Positions 1 to 8,442 of a stretch of DNA of 64,000 nucleotides are shown here, one piece after another (within the stretch, counting starts at the first letter, position 1; each line of letters starts with the position of its first letter). The stretch comes from Rhizobium sp. FKY42 (GTDB lineage Bacteria > Pseudomonadota > Alphaproteobacteria > Rhizobiales > Rhizobiaceae). The stretch is from positions 179,480 through 243,479 of the forward strand of contig NZ_STGA01000044.1 of assembly GCF_005222835.1 (NCBI RefSeq), read 5' to 3'. Both the position numbers and the translations under genes were made by a program. Below the pieces are notes generated by a model. That model was not told where the DNA came from, searched no databases, and saw only the letters and a list, made by a program, of their open reading frames with translations.

Positions 1-66
1 CCCCGACCTCGCCGAGCAGCAGATAGGTGATTCAGATGACAGCGTGACGACACGGATATGTCGACA

Positions 67-1269
67 TCATTCTGTCGATGCAACTTTCAGATGATGCGCC
101 AGCAGGTAACTACCCGGAACCACCATTGGCTGTCCTGCCATCCCGCGCAGAACCATATCCGCCAGACGATGGGCAATACCGAAGGAGACCTTGAAACCAC
201 CCGTCAGTGCGAAAACATTGGGCGCATCGGGATGCGGGCCGATCATCGGATCGCGGTCCACCGCCCTTGGCCGCAAGCCGGCCCACCGCTCCACCACTGG
301 CGCCTCGGCAATCGCCGGACATAGAGCCCGCGCCTTTTCGACAAGCGCGTCCAGCCGATGATCCGTGTCGAACGGCGCATCGAACTCTTCCTCGCTCGTA
401 CTTCCGATTGCGACCCTGCCATCCTCGTGCGGCACCACATAGACACCGTTGAGATAAATGATCGGAGCGTCTGCCGGAACATCAACCTGCACCAAGGCCG
501 CCTGCCCTTTCACGCCACGCCCCAACGGTCTGGAAAGCACCGGCCCCAGCCCATCCAGCAGAGCAAATGAACCGACGCCTGCCGCAACCACAGCCTGACC
601 GAACAGGATATCCTCGCCATTCGACAGGACAGCTCGATCGGCGAGAAGCTTAGGCACGGCCTCACCATCCAGCCTGCTTACGGTCGGCAACTGGTCGCAG
701 GCAGCCACGAGCGCGACGATCAGACTGCGCGGCGACACACGTCCTGCCAGACCATCCTCGATCAAACCGGCTGCACACATGTCCGGAGAAAGCCAATCTG
801 GATCTGCAGGTGCATCCAGCACCCGCCAGTCGAAACGCCTCTCGCCGTTCTGCCATCGAAGAACTGCATCCTCGCCATTGCGTTCTGCAATTTCTCGCAG
901 ATGCGGCTTGGGCAGCGGGATCAGCCGCCCGCACCGGCTATAACCGCAGGAAAGGCCTGTTTCAGCCTCCAGCCGCGCTATCTCCTCTTCGAGTTGCACG
1001 AGCGCATCGAACTGAAACTGCTTCTTCTCATTCCATCGGTCAGGTGTGTGCGCCATCAGGGCACCGAGCAGGCCACCGCTTGCACCCGAGGCGGGCGCCT
1101 TTGCATCGACAAGCAGGGTCTTCACTCCAGCGCGGCCAGCCTTCAGCGCAAGCCACAGCCCCATGACACCTGCACCGATGACGAGAAGATCGACAGTGCG
1201 CCTTGCCGATACGGATTGACCGCCGGAGGGCAGCACATTATCCGCATGGGTCAGAAAAGGATGAACCAT
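67..1269 (-). CDS. FAD-dependent oxidoreductase, DAO/MnmC(o)-like
   Basis: This is a 400-residue flavoprotein of the D-amino-acid oxidase / glycine oxidase fold. A Rossmann dinucleotide motif (VIGAGVMGLWLA) lies near residues 30-42, after a 27-residue leader, and the C-terminal FAD-contact segment shows RWAGLRPRAVDRDPMIG. It starts head to head with a MnmD-type tRNA methyltransferase. In E. coli MnmC the same two activities are fused, the FAD domain removing the carboxymethyl group of cmnm5U34 before MnmD methylates nm5U34. The likeliest role is therefore tRNA wobble-uridine maturation. A ThiO-like amine oxidase is the alternative, since sequence alone does not separate them. The start is uncertain because no good Shine-Dalgarno is visible, and an internal GTG about 12 codons in is possible. 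Confidence 0.8.
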   Translation of the reverse strand: MVHPFLTHADNVLPSGGQSVSARRTVDLLVIGAGVMGLWLALKAGRAGVKTLLVDAKAPASGASGGLLGALMAHTPDRWNEKKQFQFDALVQLEEEIARLEAETGLSCGYSRCGRLIPLPKPHLREIAERNGEDAVLRWQNGERRFDWRVLDAPADPDWLSPDMCAAGLIEDGLAGRVSPRSLIVALVAACDQLPTVSRLDGEAVPKLLADRAVLSNGEDILFGQAVVAAGVGSFALLDGLGPVLSRPLGRGVKGQAALVQVDVPADAPIIYLNGVYVVPHEDGRVAIGSTSEEEFDAPFDTDHRLDALVEKARALCPAIAEAPVVERWAGLRPRAVDRDPMIGPHPDAPNVFALTGGFKVSFGIAHRLADMVLRGMAGQPMVVPGSYLLAHHLKVASTE

Positions 1270-1993
1270 GACGGCTCCCGGACAGACTGAAAACGAGGCG
1301 GCACCGCTGGAATGGCGCGAGGGCGATATGCCCTATTCCACCCAGTTTGGCGATCACTTTTATTGTCAGACCGATGGCAGGCTCGAATGCAGCCACGTGT
1401 TTCTGGCTGGAAACGGTCTGCCGCAGCGCTGGCAGAGACCGGGCGAATTCCGCATCGGCGAACTCGGCTTCGGAACGGGCCTGAACTTTTGCGAGACATG
1501 GCGCCAGTGGCAGCAGACGGCACCTTCAGAGGCAAGCCTGCATTTCACCTCTTTCGAACTGCTGCCGATGGCCGCAAACGAAATAGACCGCGCGCTTGCC
1601 CATTGGCCGGAGGTGGATGCTGAGCGCAAGGCACTCACCGCCCTCTGGCCGGAACAGCCCGAAGGCATCATCTCGCTGCGCCTGAACGACCGGGTTCGCC
1701 TCACTGTAGTCTGCGGCGAAGCGGGTTCAAACGTTCCCCGTTGGGATGGCGCGTTCGATGCATGGTTTCTGGATGGGTTCGCACCGTCCCGCAATCCGGC
1801 CATGTGGTCGCTGGAGCTTATGACGGCAGTCTGTGAGAAAGCCGCCATGGACGGTACATTTGCCACTTATGCAGCGGCAGGCTTCGTGCGGAGAAACCTG
1901 CAGGCGGCAGGCTTTGTCGTGGAACGACGACCGGGTTTTGCGGGCAAGCGAGAAATGTTGTGTGGTATCAGGCCTTCACCCGATCCAGCATGA
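1268..1993 (+). CDS. mnmD: tRNA 5-methylaminomethyl-2-thiouridine methyltransferase (MnmD domain)
   Basis: A 241-residue SAM-dependent methyltransferase of the MnmC N-terminal (DUF752/MnmD) family. The SAM-binding motif ELGFGTGLNF lies near residues 65-75, and the family hallmark FLDGFAPSRNPAMW, containing the catalytic Asp, near residues 168-181. By family it methylates nm5(s2)U34 to mnm5(s2)U34 in the anticodon of tRNAs reading split codon boxes. It is the stand-alone MnmD form, with the FAD domain encoded by the divergent neighbour; the two ATG codons share the sequence CATG. AAAAGG about seven bases upstream supports this start. It converges on the hybrid kinase gene with no gap. Confidence 0.88.
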   Translation: MTAPGQTENEAAPLEWREGDMPYSTQFGDHFYCQTDGRLECSHVFLAGNGLPQRWQRPGEFRIGELGFGTGLNFCETWRQWQQTAPSEASLHFTSFELLPMAANEIDRALAHWPEVDAERKALTALWPEQPEGIISLRLNDRVRLTVVCGEAGSNVPRWDGAFDAWFLDGFAPSRNPAMWSLELMTAVCEKAAMDGTFATYAAAGFVRRNLQAAGFVVERRPGFAGKREMLCGIRPSPDPA

Positions 1994-4900
1994 TCAAACC
2001 TGAAAGGCGCCGTCGGCTTCCGAGTCCGGTGAATACCACTCACTGATCTTGGCGATCAGGATTTCCGGACTGATCGGCTTGGAGAGGTAGTCATCCATTC
2101 CCGCTGCCAGACAGAGATCACGGTCGCTTTCCAGCGCATGGGCCGTCACGCCGATAATGGGGGTATGGCCACCGTCCGACCGCTCGATTTCCCGGATGCG
2201 GCGGGTTGCCTGATGTCCGTTCATCAGCGGCATCGAGACATCCATCAGGATGAGGCGCGGTCTTTCCTGCGTCCAGGCGGCAACGGCCTGCTCTCCATTT
2301 TCCACCATGCGGAAGCGCACGCCCATGGATTGCAGGATCTGGGTGAAAACAATCTGGTTAACCTCATTGTCTTCGGCCACGAGAACTTCAAGCCCTCTGG
2401 ACGACCTACGAGCACCGTTGCCCTTCAGGACCGAACCAAGCAGCGCAGCACTGGCAACAGGCTTGACGGGCCTAGATGAAACTTGCCTTGCAGCCGCCGA
2501 AGCGTCGCTGTCTCGCCTGCCATTTCGCACCACATCGACGAGCGTGGAGTGCAGCAACTGCCCGCGCGCCGGCTTCATGAGATGCGCCTGAAGGTTGAGA
2601 CCTTCGTTGCCCACCTCTGCATGCGCCGTGTCCATGGATGTCAGGAAAATGATCGGCAGATCGGCCAGCCGGGCATCTTTGCGAATGGCTGCTGCGACCG
2701 CAAGCCCGTTCATTTCAGGCATCTGGTAATCGAGGATGAGGGCATCGACCCGTACACCAAACTGGTCCGCCGCCTTGAGAACGGCAAGCCCCTCCTCACC
2801 GCTGGCGGCCGCAACGCCGTCGAAGCCCCAGGATGCAAGTTGTTCGGAGAGGATCTGCCGATTGATGGGATTGTCGTCGATCACGAGAATTTTTGCGTTC
2901 TGCACGCTGGCTGGCGTGGTGAGTACCACAGCGCTTCCCGGTGCCGCGTCAAAGGGTAGAACGGCCGAAAAGATGGACCCCTGCCCGATCTTGCTCTCAA
3001 CCCGGATCGTACCGCCGAAGATTTCAACCAGACCGGCCGTGATGGACAGTCCCAGACCGGTTCCCTCGTGCCGTCGCGTTGATGAGCCGTCAACCTGTGA
3101 GAACTTCTCGAAGATCCGGTCCAGTTCGTCATCCGGAATGCCGATACCAGTATCCTCGATACTCAAGTGAAGAGAAACGCGGTTGTCTTCGCTCCACTCC
3201 GCATGGACATCCACCAGCACATGCCCCTGCTCCGTAAACTTGATTGCATTGCCCAGCAGATTGGTGACGATCTGCCGGAAGCGCCCGGCATCGCCAAGCA
3301 CGCGAAGGCCCCCACCGCTTGCCTTGACGATGAGCTCGATATCCTTTTCCGCCGCAGAGGAGGACAGAAGCGTTGCGACATCCTCCACGGCGTCGATGAC
3401 ATCGAACGGCACCTTGCGCAGCGTCATCTGCCCTGCATCGATCTTCGAGAAATCCAGGATATCGTTGATGATCGTCATCAGCGTCTTGCCCGATTTCACG
3501 ATGATCTCGGTAAACGTCTTCTGCTTGGTATCGAGATTGGATTTGGAAAGCAGCTCAGCCATGCCAAGGACGCCATTCATCGGCGTGCGGATCTCATGGC
3601 TCATATTGGCGAGGAATTCCGATTTCGCCTTGTCGGCAGCTTCCGCCCGCGCCAGCAGACGCTGAAGCTCCCGCTCGCGGTGGCGAATCTCGGTGACATC
3701 GGTGTAGACGGCGAGATACTGCTTCTCTCCGCTCTTCTTCATTTCGAGGTCGATGAAACGATCGCCACCGATACACATGGAGACTTTCGCACTTGCCCCG
3801 CCGACAGGCCCCTGCGCCCACTCCAGCAACTGAAGGACCACCTTGTCGGCGTCTGGAATATTGCCTCGCTCGATCAGTCGCTGGTAAAGCGGTCGCCATT
3901 GCTTACCCACCTGAAGATCGTCCTCGGGAAGATCCAGAAGGCGGTGGACCGCATCATTGCAGAATGCGATGTCCTCGCCATGCATGATGAGAATGCCCTG
4001 CGACATGGCGCCAGTGGCATCGCGCATCATGTCCGCGTGTTTGTCTAGCGCCTCTCTTGCCTCCAGGGCTTCCTGCTCCCGGCGGCGGATTGCGGTGATA
4101 TCCACACAGGTGAACAGGATCTTGTCGCCGCTCACATGCATCCGGTCCACAAGAATTCGACGACCATTGGGATTGGACAGTTCGAATTGCGGAATGGGAC
4201 CGGGATGGCGCAGCATCTCCTTTCGTTGACGGATCAATGTCTCAACATCAACATTTTCGTGATCGTACATTCCCCGCGCGAAATTGAACCGCAGGAAGTC
4301 CTCATAGTGTTCGCCGGTCCAGTTGCGGAACTCGTCGCCGTCTGCCCGCCAGAACTCGTTCAAAGCATTGTTCACATATTCAAGGCGAAGATCGCTATCG
4401 AGGATAGCAATACCAACGGGAAGCGCCTCAAGAATGGCCTTCAGCTGCTCATGCAAATATTCGGCGCGACGCTGGGCATCCCTCACAAGGCTGACATCGG
4501 TCACCGAGCCGACAATGTAGGTTTCTCCCGAAGGCGAGGAAATGCGACCAAGTCGGGTGATGGCCGCCATGACGCGTCCATCCTGGAAAATGACATCCTC
4601 GTCTTTTTCGATCCGGCCGCCCTGTTGCAGCAACCTCTCGTTTTCCTCGCGGTAGAGCTCTGCCGCCTCAGGGAACATCTCCTCCTCGGTCTTGCCGATG
4701 AATTTTTGCCGGTCGCCTCCCAGCATTTCCTCATAGATACGGTTGACGTAGACGATGCGGCGGCGGCTATCCCGCAGAAACACGGCGACCGGTAGATCTT
4801 CAAAGGCAGCGCGGTAGATCTGGCTTTCTTCCACCTCACGCGCCAGGCGCATTTCCTGCACCTTCTGGTCTGTCACATCCTGCCGCAGCATGATCATCCA

Positions 4901-5653
4901 GCGATTGTCCAGCCGCTTGTTCACGCTGCGCAGCCAGCGGCCATCCGGCATCGGCTCCACGGCATGCCATTCCGGCCTGCGCAGAAGCTCAAGACGAGCC
5001 TCGACAGCCTCGTCGCCCATCAAGCTGGCTTCTGTGCCATAGTCGTCTACCGCCTCACCGGCGCGGAACGCATCTGCAACAATGTCGCAAAGCCTGCGTC
5101 CAATGGACAAAGGCGTATTGAGCGCCTCAAAGTGCAGGCGTATGTGTTCATTGAAAAAGACCAGCGTCTCGTTCTGGTCGTAGATCGCAATTCCGGCGTT
5201 GAGAAGATCGAGAGACGGTCCGAGGACGGCCAGATCCGACAGATCGTCGGGCAGGGTACGGCCATCCGGGACGAGCGGCGCCTTTGACGCTGCATACGGC
5301 AGATAGAGAACAAAAAGAAAAGCGCTGTCGTCATGTGACAGGAAACGTTCGATCTGGATGTCATAGAGCGGACGGCCGGAATTTTCCCTTTCGGTCGCGA
5401 CTTCTTCCGTCCCGAAGACAAGAGCCCGCCTCTGCTTGTCTTCAAGCTCTGAAGTCTCAGTCAATCCACGGATATCCTCGGCGCGACGGCCCTTGAACAG
5501 GTGAAGCGGAATGCCGCAGAAGCTTGCATAGGCGTCATTGACCGCCACATAGCGCAGGCTGCCATCCTTGATGAAGGCAGGCGTCGTCAGATCGCCGATC
5601 CGGCGGCAGGCCTTCTCCAGTAAAGCGCTGTCGTTCTCCAACTCATCCCCCAC
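1994..5653 (-). CDS. Multi-PAS hybrid sensor histidine kinase with two receiver domains
   Basis: A 1219-residue kinase with no evident membrane segment, so probably cytoplasmic. About five PAS-like modules can be read in order, near residues 10-120, 150-265, 285-395, 405-520 and 545-655. Then come HisKA with phospho-acceptor His686 (SHEIRTPMNGVLG), HATPase_c with N, G1 (DTGIGIPDD) and G2 (GTGLGLSI) boxes, and two receivers with phosphorylatable Asp975 (LILDYQMPEMNG) and Asp1138 (LILMDVSMPLMNG). No Hpt domain and no adjacent response regulator are visible, so the output must go through an Hpt protein elsewhere. The ligand is unknown; PAS stacks often sense redox state, light or small molecules. 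It is monocistronic, with its stop abutting mnmD. Confidence 0.92.
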   Translation of the reverse strand: MGDELENDSALLEKACRRIGDLTTPAFIKDGSLRYVAVNDAYASFCGIPLHLFKGRRAEDIRGLTETSELEDKQRRALVFGTEEVATERENSGRPLYDIQIERFLSHDDSAFLFVLYLPYAASKAPLVPDGRTLPDDLSDLAVLGPSLDLLNAGIAIYDQNETLVFFNEHIRLHFEALNTPLSIGRRLCDIVADAFRAGEAVDDYGTEASLMGDEAVEARLELLRRPEWHAVEPMPDGRWLRSVNKRLDNRWMIMLRQDVTDQKVQEMRLAREVEESQIYRAAFEDLPVAVFLRDSRRRIVYVNRIYEEMLGGDRQKFIGKTEEEMFPEAAELYREENERLLQQGGRIEKDEDVIFQDGRVMAAITRLGRISSPSGETYIVGSVTDVSLVRDAQRRAEYLHEQLKAILEALPVGIAILDSDLRLEYVNNALNEFWRADGDEFRNWTGEHYEDFLRFNFARGMYDHENVDVETLIRQRKEMLRHPGPIPQFELSNPNGRRILVDRMHVSGDKILFTCVDITAIRRREQEALEAREALDKHADMMRDATGAMSQGILIMHGEDIAFCNDAVHRLLDLPEDDLQVGKQWRPLYQRLIERGNIPDADKVVLQLLEWAQGPVGGASAKVSMCIGGDRFIDLEMKKSGEKQYLAVYTDVTEIRHRERELQRLLARAEAADKAKSEFLANMSHEIRTPMNGVLGMAELLSKSNLDTKQKTFTEIIVKSGKTLMTIINDILDFSKIDAGQMTLRKVPFDVIDAVEDVATLLSSSAAEKDIELIVKASGGGLRVLGDAGRFRQIVTNLLGNAIKFTEQGHVLVDVHAEWSEDNRVSLHLSIEDTGIGIPDDELDRIFEKFSQVDGSSTRRHEGTGLGLSITAGLVEIFGGTIRVESKIGQGSIFSAVLPFDAAPGSAVVLTTPASVQNAKILVIDDNPINRQILSEQLASWGFDGVAAASGEEGLAVLKAADQFGVRVDALILDYQMPEMNGLAVAAAIRKDARLADLPIIFLTSMDTAHAEVGNEGLNLQAHLMKPARGQLLHSTLVDVVRNGRRDSDASAAARQVSSRPVKPVASAALLGSVLKGNGARRSSRGLEVLVAEDNEVNQIVFTQILQSMGVRFRMVENGEQAVAAWTQERPRLILMDVSMPLMNGHQATRRIREIERSDGGHTPIIGVTAHALESDRDLCLAAGMDDYLSKPISPEILIAKISEWYSPDSEADGAFQV

Positions 5654-5810
5654 GAACCACGCAGAAGTACGGATCGATGATTCGCATGTTGCGCGGTTTC
5701 TTATGAATTGACACGGGTATAGTTAATCAACGCTTGATAAACCGGGACATAAGCCACAGGAATTCTGCATTTGAACCGGTGAGCGGACCCGAGAAGTATC
5801 GAACCCATCT

Positions 5811-5951
5811 TTATTGGCATTCACAGATTTGCCGCGCATCTGCCAAAGTCAGGCCATATTGCCAGCACTGCGAGCAGATTTGATCCATCAGAACAATTTC
5901 ACGTTTCGTCTGGCTGAACGCCTGTTCAGACTTCTCCTGAGCCTTTTCCAT
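5811..5951 (-). CDS. Possible small protein, 46 aa
   Basis: A short minus-strand frame that begins MEKAQEKSEQAFSQTKRE and ends QICECQ, with AAAGG about ten bases upstream of the ATG. The charged, coiled start resembles the N-terminus of very short conserved rhizobial proteins, but this rests on memory of their general look rather than on an alignment. The C-terminal half has four cysteines, including a CSQC pair. It lies alone in the gap between the hybrid kinase and the small secreted protein. It could equally be a chance frame. Confidence 0.35.
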   Translation of the reverse strand: MEKAQEKSEQAFSQTKREIVLMDQICSQCWQYGLTLADARQICECQ

Positions 5952-6012
5952 CAAACTGCCGCCTTTATATTTCACTCTCGGAATGTGCCCAGATGGGTGA
6001 AAGGAAAGATCC

Positions 6013-6348
6013 ATGTTCGCATTGAGCAAAGTCATAACGTCCGGTCTGGCGGTTGCAACAGTGACAAGCGCGCTGGCGGTCACGGCGCCTGCGGCGGAAG
6101 CCCGGGACGATTTCGCGGCTGGCCTTGCCGGTGGCCTCGTCGGCGGCCTGATTGGCGGCGCCATTGCCTCGCAGCCTCGCGGTCCGGTTTACGAAGGCCC
6201 AGTTTACATCGATCCGCCGTCGCCGCCGCCGCGCCGCGTTTACTACGAGCGCACATATTATCGCCCGGCGCCTGCACCACGCTGCCATTATGAATGGCGC
6301 GAGAATGATTGGGGCGAGGCATTCCGGGTGCGGGTGTGCCCTTACTAA
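6013..6348 (+). CDS. Small secreted glycine-zipper / Pro-Tyr-rich protein
   Basis: An 111-residue exported protein of unknown function. A signal peptide covers about residues 1-30, with a likely AEA cleavage end. A glycine-zipper stretch follows (LAGGLVGGLIGGAIA, about residues 37-51), then a proline/tyrosine/arginine-rich segment, and two cysteines at the C-terminus (CHYEW, VRVCPY). Similar small periplasmic or outer-membrane-associated proteins are common in Rhizobiales and often stress-induced, but no function is assigned. AAGGAAAG just upstream supports the ATG. A hairpin terminator sits about 65 bases downstream. Confidence 0.75.
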   Translation: MFALSKVITSGLAVATVTSALAVTAPAAEARDDFAAGLAGGLVGGLIGGAIASQPRGPVYEGPVYIDPPSPPPRRVYYERTYYRPAPAPRCHYEWRENDWGEAFRVRVCPY

Positions 6349-6413
6349 TTCCAAGTACCAATCCTGAGCCTGCTGGCTGTGCCGCTTGGCCTTGGAACGG
6401 ATGATAATTGCGT

Positions 6414-6452
6414 GAGCCCGTGCCAATATGGCCGCGGGCTCTTGACTTTTTG
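6414..6452 (+). terminator. Rho-independent terminator after the small secreted gene
   Basis: A perfect 7-bp stem GAGCCCG (6414-6420) / CGGGCTC (6435-6441), with a further GCC/GGC pair inside, is followed by a T-rich tail including TTTTT. It separates the small secreted gene from the helicase leader. Confidence 0.7.
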
Positions 6453-6694
6453 TGTGCAAAGCAGCACATGCAGCCCAGCTTTCACCTTCCGGCCGCCGCG
6501 TGAGCTGGCCCTGCGACGAAAATGGCTCGCGAAGAAGGCAAGCGCCACGAGTATTGGCCTTATTTGGCCAGCGCTGGAAAGCAGTTTCCACACACAAGTT
6601 CCCAATTCACGCGGGGTTCTTGACGCCAGATGAAACCGGTTCGGCATGGTGCCTGACCGGGCATCCTCGTTTGGCGCCCCGAAAGGTATTCGAC
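6453..6694 (+). other. Leader region of the DEAD-box helicase gene
   Basis: This is 242 bases between the upstream terminator and the helicase start. The helicase frame stays open across it, but the encoded residues do not look like helicase sequence, so it is read here as 5' untranslated leader with the promoter. Cold-shock helicase genes often have long regulatory leaders; no specific element was recognised. Confidence 0.4.
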
Positions 6695-8380
6695 TTGACG
6701 AATTTCCATGAGCTTGGTCTTTCCAAGCAGATCGTAGCCACTCTCTCCCAGCTGGGCTACGAAACGGCGACCCCAATCCAGGAGCAGGCGATCCCGCTTC
6801 TTCTCCAGGGCCGCGACATGATTGGCCTTGCCCAGACAGGCACAGGCAAGACGGCAGCATTTGGTCTGCCGCTCATCGAGATGCTTTTGAAGGACGCAAA
6901 GCGCCCCGACAACCGTACCACCCGCACGCTCATCCTGGCCCCGACCCGCGAACTCGTGAACCAGATCGCTGCAAATCTCAAAGCCTATGTTCGCGGCACG
7001 CCGCTCAAGATCAACTCCGTCGTTGGCGGCGCTTCGATCAACAAGCAGCAGCAGATGCTGGAAAAGGGCACCGATATCCTGGTTGCCACGCCTGGCCGTC
7101 TGCTCGACCTCGTCAGCCGCCGAGCCATTGGTTTGACGACCGTGCGTTATCTCGTGCTTGACGAAGCGGACCAGATGCTGGACCTCGGCTTCATCCACGA
7201 TCTGCGCAAGATTTCCAAGATGGTGCCGAACAAGCGCCAGACGCTGCTGTTCTCGGCCACTATGCCGAAGGCGATTGCCGATCTGGCAGGTGACTACCTC
7301 AAGGATCCGGTCAAGGTCGAGGTTACCCCTCCGGGCAAGGCTGCCGACAAGGTCGAGCAGTATGTCCACTTCGTGGCCGGCAAGAACGACAAGACCGTGC
7401 TTCTGAAGAACGCCCTTCTGGCGAATCCGGATGGCCGTTCCATGGTGTTCCTGCGCACCAAGCATGGCGCAGAAAAGCTTTCCAAGCACCTCGCAGATCA
7501 ACAGTTTGCCGTTGCCTCGATCCATGGCAACAAGAGCCAGGGCCAGCGCGAACGGGCATTGAAGGCCTTCCGCGATGGTGAGATCAAGGTGCTCGTAGCG
7601 ACCGACGTGGCAGCCCGCGGCATCGACATTCCCGGCGTTACGCACGTCTTCAACTATGACCTGCCGGAAGTGCCGGATGCCTATGTTCACCGCATTGGCC
7701 GCACCGCTCGTGCAGGCCGCGATGGCATCGCGATTGCGTTCTGCGCACCGGATGAAACGCGTCTGTTGCGCGATATCGAGCGACTGATGAACATCGAAAT
7801 CACCGTCTCATCGGGCCAGCGTCCAGCTGAAATGCGCAGCCCCGCGCGCCCGAGCAAGGCTCGCAATGGTGGGGGTCGTGATGGTGGCAATCGCGAAGGT
7901 GGCAATCGTGAAGATGGCAATCGTGAAGGTGGCCAGCGTTCTGCAAACCGCAACCGCGGCGAAGCTCGTCCGGCACGCCGGCCCATCTTCGCTGATGGTG
8001 AGGCAGCACTGGAGCGCGGCGAAGGCCGTGGAAACAGCCGCCCTGCCCGCCAGCGTAACGAAGACTTCCGCGGCCAGCGTCGTGGTGAAGAAGCGCCGCG
8101 TTTAGAAGCAGACAATGATCTGGCCGCCACGACGGACTTCGGACAGGGCCGCAAGAAGCAGTTCGGCGGTCCGCAGGGCGAAGGTCGGCCTCATCGCGCC
8201 GATGGCCGTCCGCAGGGCCATGGCAAGCGTGACCACGCAAGCCACGGCGCACACGAGCCGGGTGCAAAGCGCCCGCATCGTGGTGGACAGGGACGCCCCG
8301 GCCAGGCCAAGACCGGCGGCAACGGTGGTCCTGTCAAGTTTGGTGGCGAAGGGCAGCAAAAGCGCCGCGATCGCGCCTGA
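6695..8380 (+). CDS. DEAD-box ATP-dependent RNA helicase
   Basis: A 561-residue helicase for RNA unwinding, probably in ribosome assembly or mRNA turnover. In order: Q motif (GYETATPIQEQAIP), motif I AQTGTGKT, Ia PTRELVNQI, Ib TPGRLLD, II DEAD, III SAT, then the second RecA domain with VATDVAARGIDIPGV and HRIGRTARAG. A C-terminal tail of about 190 residues is rich in Gly, Arg and Asn, typical of RNA-binding tails in RhlE/CsdA-like proteins. The start is set at TTG 6695 because GAAAGG lies eight bases upstream and the protein then begins MTNFHELGLSKQIV. The frame is open upstream to 6452, but that part lacks family features. Confidence 0.9.
   Translation: MTNFHELGLSKQIVATLSQLGYETATPIQEQAIPLLLQGRDMIGLAQTGTGKTAAFGLPLIEMLLKDAKRPDNRTTRTLILAPTRELVNQIAANLKAYVRGTPLKINSVVGGASINKQQQMLEKGTDILVATPGRLLDLVSRRAIGLTTVRYLVLDEADQMLDLGFIHDLRKISKMVPNKRQTLLFSATMPKAIADLAGDYLKDPVKVEVTPPGKAADKVEQYVHFVAGKNDKTVLLKNALLANPDGRSMVFLRTKHGAEKLSKHLADQQFAVASIHGNKSQGQRERALKAFRDGEIKVLVATDVAARGIDIPGVTHVFNYDLPEVPDAYVHRIGRTARAGRDGIAIAFCAPDETRLLRDIERLMNIEITVSSGQRPAEMRSPARPSKARNGGGRDGGNREGGNREDGNREGGQRSANRNRGEARPARRPIFADGEAALERGEGRGNSRPARQRNEDFRGQRRGEEAPRLEADNDLAATTDFGQGRKKQFGGPQGEGRPHRADGRPQGHGKRDHASHGAHEPGAKRPHRGGQGRPGQAKTGGNGGPVKFGGEGQQKRRDRA
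7883..7934 (+). repeat. In-frame 15-bp tandem repeat in the helicase tail
   Basis: Three clean units of the GGTGGCAATCGTGAA type and a decaying fourth encode Gly-Gly-Asn-Arg-Glu repeats. Since the unit is five codons, copy-number change would alter tail length without breaking the frame. Confidence 0.75.
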
Positions 8381-8406
8381 TCGATCACACATATCCTGAT
8401 TTGAGG

Positions 8407-8436
8407 AACCCGCTCTCGGCAACGAGGGCGGGTTTT
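8407..8436. terminator. Terminator between helicase and EamA genes, possibly bidirectional
   Basis: The stem AACCCGC-T-CTCG / CGAG-G-GCGGGTT encloses a GCAA loop and is followed by TT on the plus strand. It lies between two convergent genes, and AA at its left base could also serve the minus-strand gene. Confidence 0.75.
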
Positions 8437-8442
8437 GCCGTC

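Noticed and set aside
6560..7690. Minus-strand open frame of about 375 codons
   Set aside because: Antisense to the helicase catalytic core.
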